This document shows, in pieces, positions 1 to 6,060 of a stretch of DNA of 9,110 nt. The DNA is from Candidatus Woesearchaeota archaeon (lineage in GTDB: Archaea; Nanobdellota; Nanobdellia; Woesearchaeales; WJKR01): assembly GCA_014729015.1 (NCBI GenBank), contig WJKR01000060.1, positions 1-9,110 of the forward strand, read 5' to 3'. Below the pieces are notes generated by a model, which saw only the letters and a list, made by a program, of their open reading frames with translations, was not told the DNA's origin and made no database searches. The stretch's first letter is position 1, and each line of letters begins with the position of its first letter. Made by a program: the position numbers and the translations under genes.

Positions 1-1
1 C

Positions 2-769
2 ATCACCCTCCGTGGCCTGGAAGCCATCAGGAACGCGGACATCATCTACCTCGAGCATTACACCGCCGTCCAGCACACGAAGAAGGAGGAGCTGGAGACG
101 TTCTTCAACAAGCCCATAGTCCTCGCGAACAGGGAGATGGTAGAAGTCGGTGGCGGCAACATCGTCGACGAAGCGAAAGAACAGGACGTCGCCTTCCTCG
201 TTGTCGGCGACCCGTTCGGCGCGACGACGCACACCGACCTGTTCTTGCGAGCGAGGAAGAAAGGCGTGCACATCGAGGTCATCCACAACGCGAGCATCCT
301 ATCCGCAGTCGGCGTCGTAGGCCTAGAGTTGTACAAGTATGGTAGGACGACGACCATCGTCTTCCCTGAAGATGGCTGGGTGCCCGCATCGTCATATGAT
401 GTCATCAAGAAGAACCAAGAAAACTATATGCACACCTTGTGCTTATTGGACATCAAACTGGCAGAGCCCACCAAAGAGGATATCCTGAGGGGCGTGGACA
501 AGCCGCAACCGCCGCGCTTCATGACCATCAAGGAAGGGCTTGCGGCCTTGAAGGAGATGGAGAAGCAGCAGAAGGGAGCCGTCGTCACCGACGATACCTT
601 GGTGATCGGCGTCGCGCGCATCGGCGGCGTGAACGACGTGCCTATGGTCAAAGCAGGAACAGTGAAAGAGCTTATGGGAACCGATTTCGGCGAACCCATG
701 CACTCACTCATCATCCCCGCAAAGAAACTGCATCATGTCGAGGAAGAGATGGTCCGACAATGGACATGA
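2..769 (+). CDS. dphB: Diphthine synthase (diphthamide biosynthesis methyltransferase), 5' partial
   Basis: SAM-dependent methyltransferase that methylates the 3-amino-3-carboxypropyl-histidine intermediate on translation elongation factor 2, the second step of diphthamide synthesis, in the cytoplasm. The reading frame is open from base 2, giving 255 visible residues. Archaeal DphB proteins are roughly 255-270 residues, so only about 10-15 N-terminal residues (the first strand and its glycine-rich turn) lie outside the window. Visible family signatures are ITLRGLEAI at the open end, the SAM-site loop FLVVGDPFGATTHTDL (visible residues 65-80), VIHNASILSAVG (93-104) followed by LELYKYGRTTTIVFP, and the C-terminal IGVARIGG (202-209). 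An internal ATG at 137 is not the true start, because conserved residues precede it. The stop codon (767-769) directly abuts the stop of the convergent slipin gene. The promoter is outside the window. The family assignment is secure. Confidence 0.96.
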   Translation: MTLRGLEAIRNADIIYLEHYTAVQHTKKEELETFFNKPIVLANREMVEVGGGNIVDEAKEQDVAFLVVGDPFGATTHTDLFLRARKKGVHIEVIHNASILSAVGVVGLELYKYGRTTTIVFPEDGWVPASSYDVIKKNQENYMHTLCLLDIKLAEPTKEDILRGVDKPQPPRFMTIKEGLAALKEMEKQQKGAVVTDDTLVIGVARIGGVNDVPMVKAGTVKELMGTDFGEPMHSLIIPAKKLHHVEEEMVRQWT

Positions 770-1567
770 TCATTTCGCCGCTTTCCTGATCGCGGCAGCA
801 ACTTTCTTGCCGGTCGGGCCGTCCATCTTCCCAACGGCCTCGAACGCTCGCAACACCTCGAGTGGCACAGCGAAGATGACCGTGTTGCTCTGATCGCTCG
901 AGAGGTCATTCAGCGTCTGCAGGGTGCGTAAGTGCAACGCGCCGGGCGCCTTGCTCAATGTCGAGGCGGCCTTGCTCATGTTCGCCGCGGCGATGGTCTC
1001 GCCTTCTCCCTTGATGATCACCGCGCGCTTCTCCCTTTCCGCCTCGGCTTGCCTGCCCATGACGCGCTTCATGTCCTGCGGCAAGATGACGTCCTTCAGG
1101 TCGACGCTCTCAACGATGATACCCCACGGGTCAGTCGCTTTGTCCACTATCTCCCGGATCTTGTTCGATATCGCGTCTCGGTTGCTCAACAGATCATCCA
1201 ATTCCACTTCGCCGACGATGTTCCTCATCGTCGTCTGTGCCAATTGCGAGACGGCGTACATGAAATGCTCCACCTCGATGATGGCCTTGAAGGCCTCCTT
1301 GACCTTGTAATACACGACCGCGTTCACATTCACCGAGATATTGTCGTTCGTCATGCAGTCCTGGTCAGGCACGTCCACCGCCTTGACGCGCATGTCCACC
1401 CGCACCCAACTCTGGAAGATGGGGATGACCATACGCCACCCCGGCTGCATGATGCCTGTGTACTTCCCAAAGGTGAACTTGACGCCTCGCTCGTACTCGT
1501 TCACGACCTTGAGCCCTGCCAAGAAGAACAAGACGATGATGCCGATGATGATGTAGCCTAGTGCCAT
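770..1567 (-). CDS. Slipin/stomatin-like SPFH (band 7) membrane protein
   Basis: A 265-residue membrane-anchored scaffold protein of the SPFH/prohibitin superfamily. These proteins oligomerise on the membrane and organise microdomains or associated proteases. Residues 4-20 form one hydrophobic segment. The SPFH domain follows (about 21-200), with the typical VVNEYERGVKFTFGKYTGIM, QPGW and VDMRVKAVDVPDQDCMTNDN stretches. A charged helix, QAEAEREKRAVIIKGEGE (173-190), leads to an alanine-rich C-terminal region ending in a basic tail. The length suits prokaryotic slipins such as Pyrococcus PH1511. Those are commonly encoded beside an NfeD-type serine protease, but none is adjacent here: downstream is the convergent dphB and upstream the divergent pilin. 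The ATG start is supported by a GGGGTGGT Shine-Dalgarno-like run at 1571-1578 and by a TATA box about 37 bases upstream. The family is certain; the cellular role is not. Confidence 0.93.
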   Translation of the reverse strand: MALGYIIIGIIVLFFLAGLKVVNEYERGVKFTFGKYTGIMQPGWRMVIPIFQSWVRVDMRVKAVDVPDQDCMTNDNISVNVNAVVYYKVKEAFKAIIEVEHFMYAVSQLAQTTMRNIVGEVELDDLLSNRDAISNKIREIVDKATDPWGIIVESVDLKDVILPQDMKRVMGRQAEAEREKRAVIIKGEGETIAAANMSKAASTLSKAPGALHLRTLQTLNDLSSDQSNTVIFAVPLEVLRAFEAVGKMDGPTGKKVAAAIRKAAK

Positions 1568-1570
1568 ATT

Positions 1571-1578
1571 ACCACCCC
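1571..1578 (-). promoter_or_regulatory. Shine-Dalgarno-like site of the slipin gene
   Basis: On the minus strand GGGGTGGT lies 3 bases before the ATG that ends at 1567. It is a G-rich partial match to the archaeal anti-SD complement and supports this start. It would lie at the very 5' end of the mRNA if transcription begins about 25 bases from the TATA centre, so the leader is short. Confidence 0.5.
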
Positions 1579-1597
1579 TGCTCAGAGGTCGAGGAGA

Positions 1598-1612
1598 AGT
1601 TTTTAAACGTTT
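1598..1612 (-). promoter_or_regulatory. TATA/BRE-type promoter of the slipin gene
   Basis: Read on the minus strand, the sequence is AAACGTTTAAAAACT, with the TATA-like centre near 1604. That is 37 bases from the ATG, predicting transcription from about 1579 and a leader of roughly 12 bases. The AACGTTT element recurs at three other promoters in this window. It is placed back to back with the pilin promoter. Confidence 0.65.
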
Positions 1613-1640
1613 GGTTTTCTGTCCTGGCCGCGCTCTGAAG

Positions 1641-1655
1641 CGAAATATTTATAAG
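1641..1655 (+). promoter_or_regulatory. TATA/BRE promoter of the pilin gene
   Basis: CGAAATATTTATAAG is a classic archaeal arrangement: a purine-rich CGAAA BRE followed by TTTATAAG. The TATA centre is about 27 bases before the ATG at 1679, so the transcript would be leaderless or have only a few leader bases. No Shine-Dalgarno sequence is seen between the box and the start, consistent with this. It lacks the AACGTTT motif found at the other promoters. Confidence 0.75.
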
Positions 1656-1678
1656 AGTGGTTCTGTCATGTACCTCGC

Positions 1679-2149
1679 ATGCGTAACAAGAAAGGGATGT
1701 CGCCTCTTATCGCGACCGTCTTGCTCATCGCCTTTGCCGTGGCGTTGGGGGCCATGATTATGAACTGGTCCACCGATATCGAGGAGCCGATAAGCAAGAC
1801 GCAGACCACGTCGTCCGACCCGTGCAGCGGTGTCCGGTTGGCGCTCGCAGAGGTCGGCGGTTCTCCCACGTTCTGCTACCAAGGCGGCGCTATAAAGTTC
1901 ATCGTCGTCAATGAGGGGAGCAAAGAGATAAGCGGCGTCCAGCTGCGCACGGTCGACGCAGACCTCGCACAGGTCAAGGAAGACATCCCCGGCAGCGGGG
2001 TGACGGTCGGCGACACCTTCTCGCATGATTTTTCTTTCGACAAGTCCGGCATGGTGCACGTCGAGCTCGTCCCGTTCGTGTTCGCGAACAACCAGCCCCA
2101 CTACTGCTTGAATCAGCGTATCGTTCAGGACGTCTTGCCTGAGTGCTGA
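1679..2149 (+). CDS. Archaeal type IV pilin/archaellin N-terminal domain protein
   Basis: A 156-residue secreted or surface protein with a class III signal peptide. The N-terminus is short and basic (MRNKKG), followed by MSPLIATVLLIAFAVALGA, the archaellin/pilin hydrophobic helix. A prepilin peptidase of the PibD/FlaK type is expected to cut after Gly6. The mature helix (7-29) would serve as membrane anchor and filament core. Residues 30-156 form a small, probably beta-rich ectodomain with four cysteines (49, 66, 143 and the last residue, 156), which could form two disulfides. No pilus ATPase or platform gene is in the window, so it is an isolated minor pilin, pilin-like adhesin or surface protein. 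The start is fixed by the signal peptide and by a TATA box at leaderless distance. The N-terminal family is clear; the ectodomain is not recognised. Confidence 0.88.
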   Translation: MRNKKGMSPLIATVLLIAFAVALGAMIMNWSTDIEEPISKTQTTSSDPCSGVRLALAEVGGSPTFCYQGGAIKFIVVNEGSKEISGVQLRTVDADLAQVKEDIPGSGVTVGDTFSHDFSFDKSGMVHVELVPFVFANNQPHYCLNQRIVQDVLPEC

Positions 2150-2153
2150 GCAT

Positions 2154-2168
2154 AAACGTTTTTATATG
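2154..2168 (+). promoter_or_regulatory. TATA/BRE-type promoter of the NFACT-R gene
   Basis: AAACGTTTTTATATG lies 5 bases after the pilin stop codon. The TATA centre (about 2164) is 27 bases before the ATG at 2191, predicting a leaderless mRNA. This argues that the NFACT-R gene is transcribed separately from the pilin gene. It also shows that the upstream in-frame GTG at 2143 is not the start, because that reading frame would run through the promoter. The site shares the AACGTTT element with three other promoters here. Confidence 0.7.
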
Positions 2169-2190
2169 GTCCCTGTGTTCCCATCATCCT

Positions 2191-2970
2191 ATGAGGATCA
2201 CGCTGGACATCAGGAAGTCCTTGGAAGAGAACGCCGCATCCTATTTTGAGGTCGCGAAGAAGGCCAGGAACAAGGCCGCCGGCGCCGAGAAGGCGATAGA
2301 GCGGGCGAGGAGATCGAAGGCGACGCGAGTACCCGATACGGGGCAACAGCGATCGTTGCCGAAAAAGATACGGAAGAAGGCGTGGTACGAGAAGTTCAAG
2401 TGGTGCTTGACGAGCAACGGTTGCTTGGTTATTGCAGGTAGGGATGTGGTCACGAACGAGGTTATCATCAAGAAGTACACGGATGATCATGACGTGGTGT
2501 TCCACACTGACGCCGCTGGCAGCCCATTTGTCGTCTTGAAGACCGATGGCAACGACGTGCCTGAACGGGTCCTCCAAGAAACGGCTGATTTTTGTGCTTC
2601 CCATTCAAAAGCGTGGAAGCTTGGCCTGTCCTCTGCGGAGGTGTATTGGGTGAATCCGGAGCAAGTCACCAAGGAGGCGAAAGCCGGCGAGTACATGGGC
2701 AGAGGCAGCTTCATGGTGTATGGTACGCGGCATTATGTCCGGCCACGAATGGGGTTGGTCGCCGTTCCTTATGAAGATAAGGTCATGATTGCGCCGGAAG
2801 CGTCTGCAAAGCGGTATCATCAAGGAGTGGCGGCGAAGATAGCGCAAGGGCAGGAAAAAACTTCTGACAGCGCGAAGAAAGTCGTTACCATCCTCGGTGT
2901 CGGCGAGGTTGATGACGTCCTGCCCGGGTTGCCAAGCGGTGGTTGCAGCGTGGAGAAAATCATGTTATAG
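2191..2970 (+). CDS. Stand-alone NFACT-R (RNA-binding) domain protein, RqcH/NEMF C-terminal half
   Basis: A 259-residue protein matching the C-terminal half of archaeal RqcH/NEMF (Rqc2/Tae2 family), the factor that binds obstructed large ribosomal subunits and, in bacteria, directs alanine tailing. Residues 1-43 are a charged helix with the family's pattern (SLEENAASYFEVAKKARNK, then GAEKAIERARR), corresponding to the end of the long coiled coil. Residues 65-185 are NFACT-R: WYEKFKW, the GRD triad (83-85), TNEVIIKKY, VFHTDAAGSPFVVLK, AWKLGLSSAEVYWVNPEQV and GEYMGRGSFMVYGTRHYVR. The tail (186-259) resembles the C-terminus of full-length archaeal proteins (KVMIAPE, DDVLPGLPSGG). The NFACT-N and helix-hairpin-helix domains are absent, so the residues needed for aminoacyl-tRNA handling are not encoded here. 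Solo NFACT-R proteins are known, for example eukaryotic CCDC25. The start is set by the leaderless promoter. Its 3' end interlocks with the GH65 gene. Confidence 0.9.
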   Translation: MRITLDIRKSLEENAASYFEVAKKARNKAAGAEKAIERARRSKATRVPDTGQQRSLPKKIRKKAWYEKFKWCLTSNGCLVIAGRDVVTNEVIIKKYTDDHDVVFHTDAAGSPFVVLKTDGNDVPERVLQETADFCASHSKAWKLGLSSAEVYWVNPEQVTKEAKAGEYMGRGSFMVYGTRHYVRPRMGLVAVPYEDKVMIAPEASAKRYHQGVAAKIAQGQEKTSDSAKKVVTILGVGEVDDVLPGLPSGGCSVEKIML

Positions 2971-5900
2971 CTTGATGCGTCTGCGTTTCCCTGGAGTGAG
3001 CTGGTAGTGTTTGCCGTGGACGTCGATGCTTGTCCGTTCTTTTCCTGAGGTGCTCACGAGGACTTCTTTGTGCGTGATGTCAAATGCGTACAGTGTTCCT
3101 TTGTTGCATAAAGATAATTTGATGTGTTCCCAGTGTTTCGGCAGCAACGGATAGACGCTGACACCATTCTCTGTGAGATGGATGCCGGCGAGGTCTTCCC
3201 GCGCGATACGTATGGTGCCTGCCATCATGCCGGTGTGTACGCCTTCCTTGGTCGTGCCTCCTTGGACATCCGCAAAATCGCTTTTTATCGCTCCGCTAAA
3301 CCATTCCCATGACTTTCTACGATCATGGAATCGGGTGATGATGGCGTCATGCACTAATTTGCTGAGGGTGCTGCCGTGTGAGGTCCGCGATTCGTAGTAG
3401 TCGTAGTGTTTCTTCAGGAAGCGTAACGGGTGATTGGCCTGTATGCCTAGTCTGCGGAGTACGTCCAACGCGTCGGTCAGTTTTAACAAGTAGAAGACCA
3501 TGAGCGTGTCCGCCTGTTTGGCGACTTTGTAGTCATCCGGGGATTTCTTCTCTGCTTTGAGGATGCGGTCCATGCGGCCGACGTCGCCGTACTTCTTCCG
3601 GTAGCGGTCCCAGTTGAGCTCTTTAAGCTTGTCATACCCCTTGAATTGTTGGATGATGCCCTGCTTGACATGCACTGCCAGGTTGTTACTGATGTTCTCC
3701 CATTCCAGGAGCTCTTCCTTGGTGACGTTGAGCTGTAGTAGTCTCCTTGGTATGCGTTTGCGTAAGTCAAAGGTTCGTCGCAACAGCCAGGAGACCATGA
3801 TGTTCGTGTACGCATTATCAGTCAACCCTGTCTCTCCGCTCTTCGGGAGCTTTTCGTGGAATTCGTCCGGTCCCATGACACCGCTGACATGGTACTTTTT
3901 GTCCTTTGCGTCATACGTTGCCATGCTGGTCCAAAACCTCGCAATTTCCACCATGACCTCTGCTGCGTAGTCGTTGAGGAATGCTGCGTCATCCGTGTGC
4001 TTCACGTACTGGAAAAAGTCATAGAAGATGGCGATGTTGACGTGCCGTTGCTGCATGCTCAGGTCGGGTCCCCAGCTCTTGTCGACCGGGTTGTAATGGA
4101 TGGGCTGCGTCTCTTCCTCGCCGGTGTCTGCTGATTGCCAGGGATACATCGCTCCTGCGTACCCAGCTTTCTTTGCGTTCTCCTTTGCTGCCTCTAACCG
4201 TCGATACCGATACAACAACAACGCTCTAGCGATGTCAGGGAAGCGGTGCAGGAAGAACGGTTGGACGTACAGCTCGTCCCAGAATAGGTGTCCGTGATAG
4301 CTTTCTCCATGTAGGCCGCGTGCGGGCATGCCCGCATCGAGCCGCTTGTTGTGCGGTGACGCGATGCTGAGGAGATGATAGGCGTGCAGTCGCAGGAGTC
4401 GTTGTGTGTAGCGGTCCCCTTCGACGGCGACATCCGCCTTTTCCCAGAGCCGCGCCCATGCTTGCTGGTGCTTCCTCTTGCAGGCGTCATGACCGGTTTT
4501 GAGATTGCTCAGCGTTCGTTTTCGCGGCTGGTCAACATCGTTGGAGGTGTAGATGCTCACCGTCTTCTCGATGCTACAAGGTTGTCGCTGTTTCGCTTTG
4601 AGCAGCACCGCTTCGCCAATCTTGGTATGCTGCTTGATGAGCGTCTTTTGCTGCACGTTCCTTCCTGCAAGGCTGAAATGGTTCTTCATGGCATAGCCGA
4701 GATGGTATTTGCCTGTGCTGGTCTTCGCGTCGAGGTAGCATTTACCACCGGTTTTCCCTGTCGCGGTGACGATGACATGCTTGTTCGTGAACTGCTTGTA
4801 CCGAGCGGCGTTCTCATTCTTCACGTCGCCGTCGATGAGCGACTGCAGGATGATGGTGTCGTCATAGTTTTGCGGCGTGACCGTGACTTTCAGGCAGGCG
4901 GTGTGCGGGTCGTGCATGCTGGCGAAGCGTTCGCTCGAGATCTCGGTGATCCTCCCGTTCTTTTCCTTGAATTCCATGTCATACTTGAGGATGCCGTGCC
5001 GCAAGTCCAGTGCCTGTTCGTACTTGGTGATGTGTTCCTTGAACGGGTCGACAACCTTTTTTCCGATAGTGATTTTTACCAGCAACCAGTTCGGGCAATT
5101 CACCATTTCGTTGATCCACACCTCCTTGCCTTGGACGACGCTTTTCGGCTTGTTGAAAACGTTCGCCAGGTAACACCCGGGGTAGTGGTGGTCATTGGCC
5201 GTCTGTGTTTCATGGCACCCTCTCGTGCCGAAGTGGCCGTTCCCGACCATGGTGAGCGCCTCCCGTGTCTGTTGCAGTTCGGGGTCGTAGTGATGGTATT
5301 TGATGAGCCAGTTCTCTTTGTCCATGCCGTGGTCGAACCACTCCCTGACCTGTTGTAGTGTCAGGTCGCCTGCCCGTCTGAACACCTTATCGGCGCCGGT
5401 GAGCATGTCCTTGTACGGCGCGACGCCAACGACGAGCCCGAAGTTGCCCCTGTTGCCCGCTCGTATGCCGCTGATCGCGTCTTCGAAAACGATGCACTCC
5501 CCGGGCTTTGCGTGCAGCTGCGTCGCTGCGTGGACGAACATGTCCGGTTCCGGCTTGCCTTTGATGCCGAGCCGTTGCAACGTGTTGCCGTCCACGTGGA
5601 CGTCGAAGAGGCCATAGAGCCCGGTCACCGTAAGGATCTTCTTGCAGTTCTTGCTGGACGACGCGACGGCGGTCTTGACGCCTGCTTTCCGCAGCTTCTT
5701 GATGAGCGCTACTGCTTTGGGGAACACGTGCGGCTTGTGCTTGGACAACAATTTGTTGTAGAGCACGTTCTTCTTGTTGCCCAGTCCGCAGACCGTCTCC
5801 TTCTCCGGGTCGTCCTTCGGGTCGCCGAACGGTAGCTTGATGCCCCGAGACAGGAAGAAGCTTTGCGCTCCTTGGTATCGTGGCTTGCCGTCGACGTAGC

Positions 5901-6060
5901 GCAGGTAGTCCTCTTTTTCGAACGCCTTGAACGATTTATCCCTTTTTTCTGCGTCTTTTTGCAGGTAGTCGTCGAACATCTCCTTCCATGCCTGTGCGTG
6001 CGCCGTCGCCGTGCTGGTGATGACGCCGTCCAGGTCGAAGATCGCTCCCTTGCACTTCAT
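2965..6060 (-). CDS. Fused beta-phosphoglucomutase (HAD) and GH65 disaccharide phosphorylase
   Basis: A 1031-residue bifunctional enzyme. Residues 1 to about 235 are a HAD beta-phosphoglucomutase: FDLDGVITST carries nucleophile Asp9 and acid/base Asp11, then VASSSK (132-137), Lys169 in GKPEPD and Glu193-Asp194 in VFEDAISG. Its cap stretches YVDGKPRYQG and TVCGLGNKKN resemble the mycobacterial Rv3400 class. Residues from about 247 are GH65: MVGNGHFGTRG, LHGESYHGHLFWDELYVQPF (583-602), GVMGPDEFHE with probable general acid Glu733, DNAYTN, KQAD (848-851), and the phosphate-site stretches TSHGSTLS (893-900) and GGTTKEGVHTGMMAGT (934-949). GH65 releases beta-glucose-1-phosphate, which the fused mutase would turn into glucose-6-phosphate. 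The donor (trehalose, maltose, kojibiose or nigerose) cannot be told from sequence. The enzyme has no signal peptide, so it is cytoplasmic. It is the last gene of the operon, its ATG overlaps the phosphatase stop as ATGA, and GAGG at 6068-6071 is its ribosome site. Confidence 0.93.
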   Translation of the reverse strand: MKCKGAIFDLDGVITSTATAHAQAWKEMFDDYLQKDAEKRDKSFKAFEKEDYLRYVDGKPRYQGAQSFFLSRGIKLPFGDPKDDPEKETVCGLGNKKNVLYNKLLSKHKPHVFPKAVALIKKLRKAGVKTAVASSSKNCKKILTVTGLYGLFDVHVDGNTLQRLGIKGKPEPDMFVHAATQLHAKPGECIVFEDAISGIRAGNRGNFGLVVGVAPYKDMLTGADKVFRRAGDLTLQQVREWFDHGMDKENWLIKYHHYDPELQQTREALTMVGNGHFGTRGCHETQTANDHHYPGCYLANVFNKPKSVVQGKEVWINEMVNCPNWLLVKITIGKKVVDPFKEHITKYEQALDLRHGILKYDMEFKEKNGRITEISSERFASMHDPHTACLKVTVTPQNYDDTIILQSLIDGDVKNENAARYKQFTNKHVIVTATGKTGGKCYLDAKTSTGKYHLGYAMKNHFSLAGRNVQQKTLIKQHTKIGEAVLLKAKQRQPCSIEKTVSIYTSNDVDQPRKRTLSNLKTGHDACKRKHQQAWARLWEKADVAVEGDRYTQRLLRLHAYHLLSIASPHNKRLDAGMPARGLHGESYHGHLFWDELYVQPFFLHRFPDIARALLLYRYRRLEAAKENAKKAGYAGAMYPWQSADTGEEETQPIHYNPVDKSWGPDLSMQQRHVNIAIFYDFFQYVKHTDDAAFLNDYAAEVMVEIARFWTSMATYDAKDKKYHVSGVMGPDEFHEKLPKSGETGLTDNAYTNIMVSWLLRRTFDLRKRIPRRLLQLNVTKEELLEWENISNNLAVHVKQGIIQQFKGYDKLKELNWDRYRKKYGDVGRMDRILKAEKKSPDDYKVAKQADTLMVFYLLKLTDALDVLRRLGIQANHPLRFLKKHYDYYESRTSHGSTLSKLVHDAIITRFHDRRKSWEWFSGAIKSDFADVQGGTTKEGVHTGMMAGTIRIAREDLAGIHLTENGVSVYPLLPKHWEHIKLSLCNKGTLYAFDITHKEVLVSTSGKERTSIDVHGKHYQLTPGKRRRIKL

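Noticed and set aside
137..139. ATG as the start of the diphthine synthase
   Set aside because: Forty-five codons upstream in the same frame encode conserved DphB sequence, so the gene begins before the window.
932..1561. A 209-codon plus-strand frame opposite the slipin gene
   Set aside because: It is also codon-aligned antisense to a well-supported SPFH gene. Its histidine/arginine/aspartate-rich peptide is typical of a shadow frame.
1649..2101. Minus-strand frame opposite the pilin gene
   Set aside because: It is antisense to the signal-peptide-bearing pilin and overlaps its promoter, and the peptide shows no recognisable features.
2157..2163. The T run after the pilin stop as a transcription terminator
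   Set aside because: It is only five T long and is part of the AACGTTT/TATA promoter element of the next gene. A terminator role is possible but not supported.
2143..2190. Earlier GTG start for the NFACT-R gene, adding 16 residues
   Set aside because: The extension would read through the TATA box and overlap the pilin stop. Homology begins at the ATG at 2191, and its distance from the TATA box fits a leaderless start.
4375..5358. A 327-codon open frame on the plus strand inside the GH65 gene
   Set aside because: It lies codon-for-codon opposite the GH65 frame, so it stays open merely because TTA, CTA and TCA codons are rare in the real gene. The peptide has no recognisable domain, and GH65 motifs on the other strand are continuous.
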